From NCBI GenBank assembly GCA_009809945.1, contig WTPW01000440.1:304600-368599 (forward strand): DNA of 64,000 bases, read 5' to 3'. Below the pieces are notes generated by a model. The model ran no database searches and was not told where the DNA came from. It saw only the letters and a program-made list of their open reading frames with translations. Below are positions 21,412 to 32,129 of the stretch, piece by piece (the first letter of the stretch is position 1; every line of letters starts with the position of its first letter). A program made the translations under genes and the position numbers. Source of the stretch: Gigaspora margarita. Its lineage: Eukaryota > Glomeromycota > Glomeromycetes > Diversisporales > Gigasporaceae.

Positions 21412-22820
21412 TCAATTTTTCAGCAATTTCTTTAAGTGTACGTGAATAATCGGTGTTTTGGCGTAAATGCCTGAATGATCTTTTCGAGAAGGTAGCTCTG
21501 CTTTGATTTTAACAAACTTTATAAGAGTTCTGCAGATTTCTGCATTTTCATCATCTTGCACATCGGATGTAAAGTACTCATAAAAGCAAGAATATGGCGC
21601 GCAGGGAAGAATCAAAATAGTAATGTTGTTCTTGTGCTTTATCTACTACTTTTTTCCTGAATAATTTAAAGCCAAACAACATTAGTAAAATGGTCTAGTG
21701 AAAATATAAAGTTTACTTTAAAAGATCTTTTGTATTACCAGAGTTGTAAGTCTTCTTAAACTTTGCCAATAAATTTCTCATTTCTATAGTTCCATCAGTT
21801 CCTATAATTTCTTTCTTAAACCGTCGATAGTCAAAATGTCCCATCTGGATAAGTTTAGATCCAACATTAAGAATTTCTTGAGCCGTATCTACTTGTAATA
21901 CGAATTCATTCATTATTTTGCTTGATTCTTCCTCTTCTGTCAAATTTGCATTCATATTAGCAGGTTTTGCAATTAATAGAGCACGTCCACGTAAATCTTG
22001 TAAATCAGTCATATTGTGTTTTATTTTATCAGCTCCTTTAGCTTGATATACAAGCATGACATTAAATTTATCACTCTTGTCAACTTTTTCGAAAGTATAA
22101 GTTTCTATCAATAAAGCATTTTGAATCTTTTCTTTTGTTCCTTCTCCTCTATTTGAGATGTTCCTAAGCCGAAAGAAAAAATAACAATTATTTAAGTAGA
22201 CAATTACAAGAATTCATTACTTATATGATAGTGTTATATTATAGTGTTAAAGGAAATAACATAATGTTTTGTAAAGCCATATTAAAACCAGCACATATGG
22301 TGATTTTATTAGGCAAAGAAGGGGTTTCCTGACTAATTTTCTGTATAACTTTCAAAATTCATCAATTTTATTTGCTTTATTCATTAATTGCACAATCAAC
22401 TGTTTAACTTGAATGAGTGATGACACGGTGTCTTCTTGAATCAACCGTTCATCAGAAAAATCGTCTACTCCATTGATTAAATTTTTAATATCATGTTCAG
22501 TTATTGTTTGAAGAAAATCTAAAAGATCGCTAGCAGATGCTAACTCTTTAATCAATGACCAATAATTTTCATTATCAATGGGATTATGGTCGTTAATATA
22601 TGTCAAAAATTCGGCAACCTTCCCCAAAATTAACATGTCATCTCTTATAATTTTCAAAGATCTTCCTAGCCAATCATCGGTTTTAATGGGCACTTTAAAA
22701 ATTTCAACGACTGCAAATAATTTTTGAAGCCTTTCTTCCAATTTGGGTATAGCGGTAAGATGTTTAAGAGAATTTTCTAGATCAATATTGCTTTTACTCA
22801 AATAAGTCACTTTACTAATT
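21412..22820 (-). pseudogene. RNF213-like copy: N-terminal arm, 5' end lost
   Basis: Pieces 22352-22820 (TYLSKSNIDLENSLKHLTAI; DDFSDERLIQEDTVSSLIQV), 21713-22140 (FEKVDKSDKFNVMLVYQAKG; GSKLIQMGHFDYRRFKKEII) and 21412-21650 (PCAPYSCFYEYFTSDVQDDE) are helical, charged sequences as in the RNF213 arm. The apparent start (MIIKEYMWILAGHIF...) in 22821-22918 is MITE sequence, so it is not the true N-terminus. Nothing coding follows beyond the MITE, so the original promoter and first exons are missing. Confidence 0.65.
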
Positions 22821-23044
22821 GTCGCAGCTGATGCTGAAAACGGCTGATGCTGAAATTTGGGGCTGCGATTTGAAAATATATGCCCTGCTAAAATCCACAT
22901 ATACTCTTTAATAATCAATTCTAACCCTAAACCCTAACCCAACCCTAAAAAAAACGAACAAAATTACCCCAAAAAAAATTTAAAAAATTTGTACCAAAAT
23001 AGGTCGAAATTTCAGCATCAGCCGTTTTCAGCATCAGCTGCGAC
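22821..23044. mobile_element. MITE, 224 bp, with perfect 38-bp terminal inverted repeats
   Basis: 22821-22858 and 23007-23044 are exact inverted copies, beginning GTCGCAGCTGATGCTGAAAA. ATT flanks both ends, as at 5321-5483. The interior holds AAAATCCACATATACT and a telomere-like run of CCCTAA units (22920-22948). The two elements share their inner terminal motif GATGCTGAAATT. Perfect arms suggest a young insertion. Confidence 0.92.
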
Positions 23045-23120
23045 ATTTATTTATATATTTTTCGTCTTCGACAAGAAACGAAAAATAATTAGAAATGAAT
23101 AAAGGCTTAGTTTGAGCAAA

Positions 23121-23178
23121 AATGGATTGTGCCGAAGAATATGAATTGAAATTTTACGACTTACAAGTGCGACAAGTA
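23121..23178 (+). CDS. Possible first exon fragment
   Basis: ATG then DCAEEYELKFYDLQVRQ, followed at once by GTATGC, a donor-like site. A matching acceptor TTCTTCCAG at 23277 leads to a short frame only. Probably the relic of a gene start; no family recognised with confidence. Confidence 0.2.
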
Positions 23179-23373
23179 TGCATGTCAATATTTGGTCTTA
23201 TTGTAATATATATTAGTCACCTGATCATATTAAATTACGTATTTGATATATCTGTTACTGAATCTTATTCTTCCAGAAATCTATAACTTAAAAGGATCGG
23301 CCGAAAAATCATTCGGCAAATTTTTACAGGTGTCCCAGGAATTATGATAATATAGCTGTAACTTTACAGTTGC

Positions 23374-23459
23374 CAGCATGACCCGTTGACCCGGGTCATG
23401 ACCCGGGTAAATGTCTGACCCGTCCGGGTCACTATTTTCTGACCCGGGTCAAAGCTCTA
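23374..23459. mobile_element. Small hAT-like MITE candidate with CCCGGGTC repeats
   Basis: Begins CAGCATGACCCG and ends in the inverse of TAGAGCTTTGACCCGG, with TGACCCGGGTCA-type palindromes inside. The style matches the hAT elements at 11.9 and 16.3 kb, but no 8-bp target duplication was found. Confidence 0.45.
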
Positions 23460-23931
23460 GTAAAAATTTCTATATCTTGGGGCAAAATTTTTGATCAATT
23501 CTGATCTAGCCGACTATGATCCTGACGCACTCTGACGTATCCTGACCCAGAATTTTGGGTATCTCCCTGTATTGGTTGGAGCAATTTATATAAGTAAATA
23601 ATTTGCTCGATTAACTTTAGGGTTAGGCTCACTTTAGGATAGAGTTAGGGTTGGATTAGAGCATTTATATTAGCAAAATCGCATTCTCAACATTTTTTAT
23701 TAATGCACCAAGGCGGGTTTAGAGTGCGTTTTTTCTATTTTTCACGGGTTTCAATTTTTTTTCTTGTTTTACTTCGTCAGGATGATCCGGGATCAACAAA
23801 TCTTCTATGATTTAATTGGCATGATTTGCCCTGCTTTAGACGACCTCAAAATCGGGTAATCTCATGATGTACCTGGCTTTAGACAGGGAGGATCTACGGA
23901 CAGTGCATAAGGACAGAACCTACGTAGTTAA

Positions 23932-24290
23932 CCCACAAAAAATTTCCCGGTCACGTGACTTTGTCGTGGCGCAAACCAATTGAATTTTAGGATCAGGTGT
24001 AACGTAAAAATCGCGCTTTTTATGATTTTTCATAAAAAATCGCTAATAACTCTAAAGTTTGTCTATGAAATCGTCTACTGCGCATTAACAAAAAAAATTC
24101 CTTGCAAAATTTTGATATTAGTAGCGCTCTAACCAAGCGTCTAACCCAAACCCTAACCACTCGATAATTACTTTAATTCATTCGCTTTATTCGATTGTTT
24201 TGATTGTTTTGATTTCACGTTACACCTGATCTCAAAATTTGATTGGTTTGTGCCACAAAAAAATCACATGACCGGAAAATTTTTTGTGGG
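23932..24290. mobile_element. MITE, about 359 bp, with ~75-bp terminal inverted repeats
   Basis: Left CCCACAAAAAATTTCCCGGT ... GGATCAGGTGTAACGT and right ACGTTACACCTGATC ... AAATTTTTTGTGGG are long imperfect inverted repeats. A TA dinucleotide lies at each edge. The interior has AAAAAAATTCCTTGCAAAAT and CCCTAACC motifs, shared in part with elements at 25.2-25.6 kb. Confidence 0.85.
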
Positions 24291-25179
24291 ATAGCTACTA
24301 CCTTCTAAGAACAGGACAGTGCAAAATCACATGAATTACATTGTCCTTATGCTCATAGGCAGGCTTTCATCTGATTGGATGATGTAAATCAATTGCCTGG
24401 GTAATTTATTTATACACTTTAAAGTACTTTTTGGGAACGTAACGCTTCACAAACACTTCGCTTAGAAGCGAATATTTTTTACTATATATTGCTACTAATT
24501 ATATTAATTATATGTAAGTTTTAAATGTCAAAAATGTTCAATAAAAAAGAAGATCGAGACGTTACATGTAAGCTTTAAACTTAGAACTTTGAGTGTACCG
24601 TTTGATATGCTATATATTATAATAATACTAATAGACTTGTACTAATTTTACTGTATGTTTTACATTTATAGAGTTATACTAGAGTAGTAAATATAACTTT
24701 GGGTTAAGTAGTAGATCGATGTATGTATTGGTGTTATTGTTTCGTTAATTATATAGGATAAGGGTTATGTTACGTCTTTAATAAAGGTCGTGATAACTAA
24801 AAATAAGGTAGAATTATTTTTATTACTTTTCAAAATGTGTAATAAATAAAGAATAAAAGATAGATTCGTTAATAATTATTCACATATTGAATTGTTAATC
24901 GATTTGAACTTGAGTTTATTAGTAATAAATATTAGTTTACACGTTATCTATCTATTTCTGAAATGTGATAAATTCTTTTTTATATGTCTACAGTATTTTT
25001 TGTAAGCTTCTTTATAAAGTTCTTTTCGTTTTTTTTTAGTATTAAACGATAAATCTTTAAAAATTATCCAATCATATGAATGTCTTCCTTTGATCCTTAC
25101 CTGCTACGTATATCCTCCGCTTTAGCCATCCCCCGATTTAGAACCACTTTTTATTTATCACATCGAATTTATATGAACT

Positions 25180-25669
25180 GCGTGTAACGTTAAAATTAAA
25201 AAATTAAACGGTTTTTTTTTTATCTTGAATTTTTCTTATAAACTAACTTCAACGTTCTAACAAAAAAATTCCTTGCGAAATTTTAGCATAGTTTCTTCTT
25301 TTAATTGCTAATCGTCCTTAACACTAACCCTATCATTAATTGACGGTATTTTTTAAAAAAAACAATATAATAAAGAATTTTACTAACTATACCAGCGGTG
25401 ATCGTCACCGGTGTGTAATTAGCCAATAAATTTGCAGGATCAGATGTAACGTGCAAATCAGTTTGTGTAACAAAAATGCTAATATCAAGAATTCGTCTAT
25501 GAAACTACTTCGACATTCAAGCAAAAAAAATTCCTTGCTAATTTTGCATATATCTAACATCTTGCTAAATTCCCAGGCCTCGCCCTAACCCTAAAGTAAA
25601 TTGAAATGAATTTGTTTTTTGTTTTATCGTTATTGGTTAATTACACACTTGTGATGATCACCGTCGGTT
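25180..25669. mobile_element. Related MITE remnants, one with GGTGATCGTCACC-like ends
   Basis: 25391-25669 has inverted ends (ACCAGCGGTGATCGTCACC then GGTGTGTAATTA against TAATTACACACTTGTGATG then ATCACCGTCGGT). Inside, GGATCAGATGTAACGT and AAAAAAATTCCTTGCTAAT resemble the element at 23932. 25180-25330 carries the same inner motifs (GTGTAACGTTAAAA, AAAAAAATTCCTTGCGAAAT) and looks like a further partial copy. Confidence 0.6.
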
Positions 25670-26129
25670 ATTTGTAGTTAATTATTGCAATATAAATAAT
25701 AACGATCATTTCCATTTTTGGAGGGTACTGTAAATAGATGTATTCGGTCACTCCTGTTTTGTTTTTATAAAATTTCTATTTTTACATATCATTCATGGTA
25801 GTTGTATCACCAGCATTAAATACTGAAATATCTATATAAATCATGTGTAATCGTCGTATACCGTATTGTATTATTCTACTATATACTTCAATTATGGATT
25901 GGCTCAAAATTGCTACTGAACAAGAGCTTATTAAATTCTTTGAGTATGATTCTTTTCAGGATTGGAAAAAAGTTGGCAGTGGAGGGTTCGGCAACGTGCA
26001 TTGTGCTTACTCAAAGGATATTGAAAAAATTGTAGCATTAAAGAGTTTACATTATGATACTGTTAATGATACTGAGGATGATTTGAATGGATTTATTAAA
26101 GAAGTATTAATCACTTTTATTATATGCCA

Positions 26130-26712
26130 GTGTGTTACTATTCGCACCATGGATATTTGCGTTATTTAGGATTCTACTAATTATCACCACGAAATATATT
26201 AAATAGAATATAAATCATACATATTAAACAATCAGAGCTAATTATTATATAGTAAAATATAACATCTTTTCACAGATACTTCAATATCCGACATATAATT
26301 TGATTAGTAACATTAAGGAAACTGTGTGCGTTCTCTATATATTACAACACCAGCAAGGAGCAATTAAAATTCCGAATATAGACAAATTATTCATTATATC
26401 TTTAGGGTTAGGGCAGTTTATTAAATGTAAATTGCATCGCCAACATTGTTTAGATTGCCATTTTGCATATTAATTATATTTTTATCATAATCCGTATATC
26501 GATACGTAATGTTAGCCATTCCTGGAAATTTTGGACAACGTATAGCGTGAATAGTAGGACTCATATAATATTAAATAAGGTCATACTTAAAATAGCTAAT
26601 AACGGTTAAAATTCTGCAAAATTAAGATATTTGATTGATCAAATTGATAATTTTGGCTAATGAGTCAAATATAACCTCTGTTATTATTTGGGTTATATGC
26701 GAATAGTAACAT
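26130..26712. mobile_element. Inverted-repeat element in the first intron of the kinase gene
   Basis: TGTTACTATTCGCA at 26133-26146 is exactly inverted at 26698-26711, and weaker similarity extends a few bases beyond. The span fills nearly all of a ~700-bp intron in a gene whose other introns are 70-100 bp, so it looks like an insertion into that intron. It contains TTAGGGTTAGGG at about 26403. Confidence 0.6.
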
Positions 26713-27716
26713 AAACTAGTTTATCCATTAATATTATGTGATTTACAGCTCTCTTTTTTTTTTTACGTTATTTTCTATAATATATTTTAAGATTAAAAAC
26801 ATTTACAGAGTCGCACAACATGACAATGTAATACGGTTCTTCTGAATTACAAAAGGTACGTCAATTTATATCATAAACTTTATAACTGATCGTTAACTGA
26901 TTGTTATTAATGATAATTTCGTGTAAATTAGATCCAAAAACCGAAACAAACTATATGATTCTTCAATTCGCTAATAACGGCGACCTTCAGTGCTATTTAC
27001 GTAATCATTTTTTGGAATTAGATTGGGCAACTAAAATTAGAATGGCTAAAGAAATTTCTAGTGGGATTAATTACTTACATAAAGCAAATCTTGTTCATCG
27101 TGATCTTGTAAGATGGATACTTTTTTCATTAAATTTACTTTCACTTCGTTTATTATATACATACTAATATTATTTTAGCATGATAAAAATATATTAGTGC
27201 ATGATGGTAGAATGATTATTACAGATTTTGGCTTATCTAAATCATTAGAACATGATACAAGATCTGTTCATGGCGGAATATGTGCTTTTTCCGATCCTGA
27301 ATATCTCGAAAACCACTTCTCATACAAACGACGTAAAAATTCTGATATCTATAGTCTCGGCGTTCTTTTCTGGGAGCTATCAAGTGGTGTGCCTCCTTTT
27401 AAAAACATAGAACGAGCAGACATATTTCAAAAAGTAATCTCTGGTGAAAGAGAAACACCAATTGATGGAACTCCAATTGATTTTATGAAACTTTATCATG
27501 AAGCTTGGAATAATGATCCGAATTTACGCCCTGACATTGCTGAAATCCGTGATAAATTAAATCATATACAAATGGCTCCAGTTTATCATAGTAATCAAAA
27601 TATTAATGAAGATATTTCATCGATAGGTAAGTCATTTATTGTATATAAATAAGTACAGGAATTTTGTTTTTTCCTATTACAGTATTATAGTAATAACAGC
27701 CTATTTACATTTACAG

Positions 27717-29029
27717 AACAATTACTTAATCAATTGCAAAATGTCAACCAAGAATATTCAAGTCAGCATTCTGAAAATTATCTTTCTTTAGGACTAGCTG
27801 AATTATTAGAAAGTAATTCAAATGATGCAGTTTTATTAAGAAATCGAGGAATAGCATATAATAAGTTAGGTAGATACGAAGAGGCACTTGTATATTTAAC
27901 TAAATCATTAAAAGTTGAGCCAGAGGATACCTTTGTATTAAAAATTCGTGCGGGAGTTTATATGTTATTGTGCAGATTTGAAGAAGCAATTGCAGATTTT
28001 AATCATTATTTAAAAATTGTTCCTAATGATGCAGAGGTGTTAGAATATCGTGAAGCAGCTTATCGAATGATAGGCAGATACGATGAAGCACTTGTAGACT
28101 CTAATAGATTATTGGCAATTAAACCAAACGATGCAGCTTCATTAGGTGTTCGCGGAGAAGTATACTATAATTTAGGTAGATACGAGGATTCACTTGCAGA
28201 TTTAAGTCGATCATTAAAAATTGAACCAAATAATGCAGAGGTATTAAGTACGCGTGGACAAATTTATTTCAGAATGAATAGATACGAAGAGTCACTTGCA
28301 GATTTAACTAATTCATTAAAAATTAAACCTGATCATTTAAATACGTTAGGACTCCGTGGAATCATTTATTTCTCGATGAAGAGATACGAAGAAGCTCTTT
28401 TAGATTTAAATAAATTTGAAGAAATTGAACAAAATGAGGCCATTACATTAAAATCAAATGATCCAACCTATTACGAAATGGACAAAGAATCGCCATTACA
28501 AGCGGCAGTAAGATTTCGTGAATTACCCTATTATAAGGATAGTTATGATGAATCACAAGAATCACCATTAGAATTGACATTAAGATGCCGTGGTTCAACT
28601 TATTATGAGATGGGCAAATACGAGGAATCACTTAAAGATTTTAATAAAGCATTAAAAATTAGACCAAATTCTGAATACGCATTGCTTGGCCGCGGAAAAG
28701 CCTATTGCAAGATGAATAAATATGAAGAATCACTTGTAGATTTAAATAAATTATTAGAGATCAAACCGAATGATTCGTTTACATTAAAAGAACGCGGAAT
28801 AACTTATCGCATGATGAACAAATATGAAAATTCACTTGATGACTTAAATGAATCATTAAAAATTAACCCATATGATTCATTTGCTTTAGGAGAACGTGGA
28901 GCAACCTATCGCATGATGAATAGATATGAAGAATCACTTGCAGATATAAATAGATCATTAGAAATTGATCCCAATAATGAGTTTACATTAAAGCAATGTA
29001 GAGAAGTGCTTAAAATTTTAAAGAAATAA
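27717..29029 (+). CDS. TPR-repeat exon of the kinase gene
   Basis: About 435 residues, EQLLNQLQNVNQEYSSQ and then roughly eleven 34-residue TPR units, for example RGIAYNKLGRYEEALVYLTK and RGATYRMMNRYEESLADINR, with PND/PNN turns between helices. One unit in the middle (around KSNDPTYYEMDKESPLQ) is degenerate. TPR arrays bind partner peptides; here they probably recruit kinase substrates. The exon is fully open. An internal ATG at 27741 could start a TPR-only protein, but the in-phase splice from the kinase domain supports a fusion. Confidence 0.85.
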
Positions 29030-29319
29030 TAGAATTTAAATCCATCATTAAAGGATGGATTAGATTTAAGCATTTAATTTACAGTATATAAGCAGCGGAT
29101 TTTATATTGTTACAAACAAATAATATTTTATGTCATATTATCTCCTTCATTTTTTTTATTTATTTCACATCATCTAGTTAAATAATAAATATATTTGACA
29201 TATTACTACCTCACTTTATATTATACATTATCAAATTTTATCAATTTTTGTGATTACGTCCAGTACATTGAAAGGAGTATCAGTCAGGGAATATATCACA
29301 CCGAGTGATAAATAATAGT

Positions 29320-30210
29320 AAAAATTAGAATAAAAACATATAAATTTACTATAAACTTTAAGCCAAACATTCTTTTAGGCTACCTATTAACTTCTTCAAA
29401 TTTAGGGATTAAGCATATTGAAGATAGTAGAATAAGGTTATTTAGAAACTTTTTTAAAATTTGTAAATTTTGCAAATTTTCTTAATAAAATTTTTTGAAA
29501 AATTCAATTGTAAACCTATTATATGTAAAATTTTATGCTGAACCAAGTTTGCTTAGGTGATAAATAGGCTACCTTAGTAAAATAATAAGTTGTCTATATA
29601 CTAATGTTAAAAATCACAGGTTTTCTATGTAACCCTTGTTTTTTACTGATAATCTATCTTGGGCTCAAAGTAAAGTTGTTTAACACAAATTTTATAACAA
29701 TAATAAGGACTAAAAACCATTTTTACAAGCATTTTACTAGTAAAAAATTGAATTAAAGTTTTTGCAAAAAATTAAAATTTTTTTTTACAAAAACTTTAAT
29801 TCAATTTTCACTAGTAAAATGCTTGTAAAAATGATTTTTATTCCTTATTTTTGTTATAAAATTTTGTGCTGAATGATATATTATTTTAGTAAAAAGTTTT
29901 ATATAAAAACTTGTGATTTTTAATATTAGTATATAGGCAATATTTTTTTACTAAGATACCTATTTTGTCACCTAAGCAAGCATAAATTTTATATATAATT
30001 GCAGTTTTAAATTGAAATTTTGTTTTTTAAAAAAATTTTATTAAGAAAATTGCAAAATTATCAAAATTTTAAAAAAGTGTTCTAAATAATCTTATTCTAC
30101 TACCTTCAATATGCTTAATCCCAAAATTTGAAAAAAGTTAATATGTAGACTAAAAAGAATGTTTGGCCTAAAATTTATAGTAAATTTATATATTTTTATT
30201 TTAATTTTTA
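29320..30210. repeat. Long palindrome, about 890 bp
   Basis: The arms are imperfect inverted copies around a centre near 29773. The outer ends read TATAAATTTACTATAAAC and, inverted, TATAAATTTACTATAAAT. Inner arms include TTTTTACAAGCATTTTACTA against TAGTAAAATGCTTGTAAAAA. No coding content. It resembles the palindrome at 34819-35682 in layout and in motifs such as AAGTAAAGTTGTTTAACAC. Confidence 0.88.
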
Positions 30211-30365
30211 TTATAAACTAATACTCATATATCAACAGGTATAATATATTCTCTAACTAGTATAGCTAAAAATCTATTTGATTGGTTAATTTTTAAACTA
30301 CTATTTATACAAGTGTTATACAGTATTAATCAATTGATTTATTAGCAAATTAGCATCTTTTTTAA

Positions 30366-30860
30366 GGGTAGGGGGTATATCGATCATTTTTCATATGATT
30401 TTTGTGTCACTATTTTTTCTTTTGAATATTAAAAAATATTTTATTATGTAAACAGTTTTAAAAATTAATTAAAATCTGTAGAGTAGGTTTTTCTGATTCT
30501 AATGGTAGTAAAATCATCCAAATTGAGCAGATATTTATCGAGATACATGTATTTAAAGATTAGATATTATTTTATCATATGATGATCATATGATATTTAC
30601 TTAATAATCTTGTGTAACCCCAGAAAATTTGGAGGCTCCCCAGAAACTTTATAATATATACAAGTACATTTTTTTTAAAGTTTTTATTTGTTAAAATTTT
30701 AACTACTATAAAGAACATAATCTAACCTATTTTCTACAAAAATTTGATAAAGATTAATTGTAATAGTAAAAAGTTTTATTAGTAGCATATTTCTATTTTT
30801 TGTAAAAATCATGTTGTGACACTAAGATTATATGAAAAATGATCGACATACCCCCTACCC
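30366..30860. mobile_element. MITE, 495 bp, flanked by TTAA
   Basis: The terminal inverted repeat GGGTAGGGGGTATATCGATC, continuing ATTTTTCATAT, is matched inverted at the right end with few mismatches (about 45 bp). TTAA lies immediately outside both ends (30362-30365 and 30861-30864). TTAA flanks suggest a piggyBac-like target, but the TIR start is not the usual CCY form read from outside, so the superfamily is tentative. Confidence 0.8.
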
Positions 30861-31002
30861 TTAAAACCTTCAAAAAAAATTTTAAATTGATATGTAATTT
30901 AGTTTTTGTGTTTATATTCTAGAGTTTTAGCTTTCAAGAATCCAAAATTAATTTTAGAAGCCAAAATAGGCAAAGCTTTTACAAAAGTGTTGCTAAAAGG
31001 TA

Positions 31003-31312
31003 CTGTATGTGTCCAAAAATAAGCTACCTTATTTGGCCAAATAATTACACAAAAAAATATAGAGTAGCTTATTTTCAAAATATTGAGTTTGTTGAAAAAA
31101 TTTTAAAATATACTAATAAAAAGTTGACCAAATGATACCAAATTTTTACTGTAAGATGTCCTGAACAAGTTTACATAATGGCACTTTTGAGATTTATTTA
31201 GTAAAATTTTTACTTTTATATGTAGCAACTGTTAATGGGTTTTTTAAGATTTTTGAAAAAAATCAGGGGGGTGGCTTATTTTAGATAGTAGCTTATTTTC
31301 GGACATATATGG
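31003..31312. mobile_element. TA-flanked MITE, AAAATAAGC family, copy 1
   Basis: Ends CTGTATGTGTCCAAAAATAA and (inverted) CCATATATGTCCGAAAATAA, TA on both sides. The interior shares a unique segment (CTGAACAAGTTTAC, GTAGCAACTGTTAA) with the copy at 39928-40240 in opposite orientation. TA duplication and the TIR style point to a Tc1/mariner-type non-autonomous family. Confidence 0.85.
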
Positions 31313-32129
31313 TAGATTATATAAAAATATAGAGAAGTTTATATATATGATACTAGTACTTTTGCTAAAGCTATGCAATGTCTACAATTTAAAATATAAA
31401 GGTAGAACTTAGTTTATATTACCAATTGTGCTATAAAATTTAATGGACAATACAGTGTTAAAATTGTTATCAAAGTAATATAGGTGCTTTCAAAGATAAG
31501 AAAAAGGCATTCAAATAGCATTTAAATCTAATTGTAAACTGGATATTGTTACTAGAATAGAATTGGTATTTTAAAAATAATAAAGAATTTGAATAGTTTT
31601 CGAGACAAAAATACTGTTCTTAGTAGATTGTTGATATTGTTCTTAATGGATAAAAAATCAATTTAAATACAATACTTAATAAGGTTAAAAAACTCTGTAC
31701 AAATTATTTCTAATTCTTTTTTTTTTGAATTTTATATTATATATTGGTTTTACAATCTAATTAGAAAGTAATAATAAGGCTATTATATTTTTATACTATA
31801 GCTTTATTTGATAGTATATAATTTTTAGAACTTTATTAAAAATAGTATATTAATTATTTATCAAGTATTCTATTAGAACAATATATTAATTAATTCATAA
31901 TCACTAGTGAAAAAACATATTAAAAAGTGAAGATATGTTTACTATATATTTTGGGAATTGTTATTTGCACCATAGATGTTTGCTATTTGCACCATAGTAT
32001 GATATAGATCACCTCAATTTTTCATTAAATATTTTAACTTTTAAAAACTTTTTTAATATTATCTTCATGAACAAATTTAATAAAAAATTTTTTTATTTGA
32101 ATTCTATGGATTTATAGAAGTAAAATAAA

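Larger units (their letters stand above)
9037..22820 (-). pseudogene. Decayed RNF213-like giant AAA ATPase / RZ-finger ubiquitin ligase gene
   Basis: Exons on the minus strand follow the RNF213 (mysterin) order: N-terminal helical arm, AAA ATPase modules with Walker motifs, the VLDEKKLATTDPPLLNRFEK signature, a long helical region, an RZ zinc finger and a C-terminal helical domain. Vertebrate RNF213 is an AAA motor and ubiquitin ligase whose RZ finger is needed to ubiquitylate bacterial lipopolysaccharide. No classical RING was found here. Many junctions are canonical GT-AG introns in phase, so it is a genomic copy. It is broken: the 5' end meets a MITE, a hAT element and a hAT MITE lie in exons, one exon region is duplicated, and I see stops at DGADF*SLV, LPDQI*DYV, GAIK*VDF and HI*REQN plus frameshifts near 10230, 14950, 16300 and 19140. 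I infer a young pseudogene, as long exons remain open. Confidence 0.85.
25894..29029 (+). pseudogene. TKL-type protein kinase with C-terminal TPR repeats, one in-frame stop
   Basis: Exons: 25894-26105 (MDWLKIATEQELIKFFEYD, glycine loop GSGGFGNVHCA, VALK lysine), 26809-26855 (RVAQHDNVIRFF-stop-ITK), 26932-27107 (ETNYMILQFANNGDLQCYL to NLVHRDL), 27179-27626 (HDKNILVHDGR, DFG in ITDFGLSKSL, YSLGVLFWELSSGVPPF) and 27717-29029 (TPRs). Junctions from exon 2 on are GT-AG and in phase. The HRD, DFG and Lys residues are present, so the kinase fold looks complete, but TGA at 26843-26845 replaces an expected Gly codon of the FxGITK motif, and the exon 1-2 phase does not match. Kinase-TPR/Sel1 fusions are numerous in Rhizophagus; their roles are largely unknown. 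The TPR exon could still be translated alone. Confidence 0.75.

Noticed and set aside
22821-22918. Apparent N-terminus of the RNF213-like protein (MIIKEYMWILAGHIF...)
   Set aside because: Lies wholly within the MITE with perfect inverted repeats, so it is not host coding sequence.
26106-26169. Extension of kinase exon 1 (VLITFIICQCVTIRTMDICVI)
   Set aside because: Follows a donor-like site and enters the inverted-repeat element; no kinase homology.
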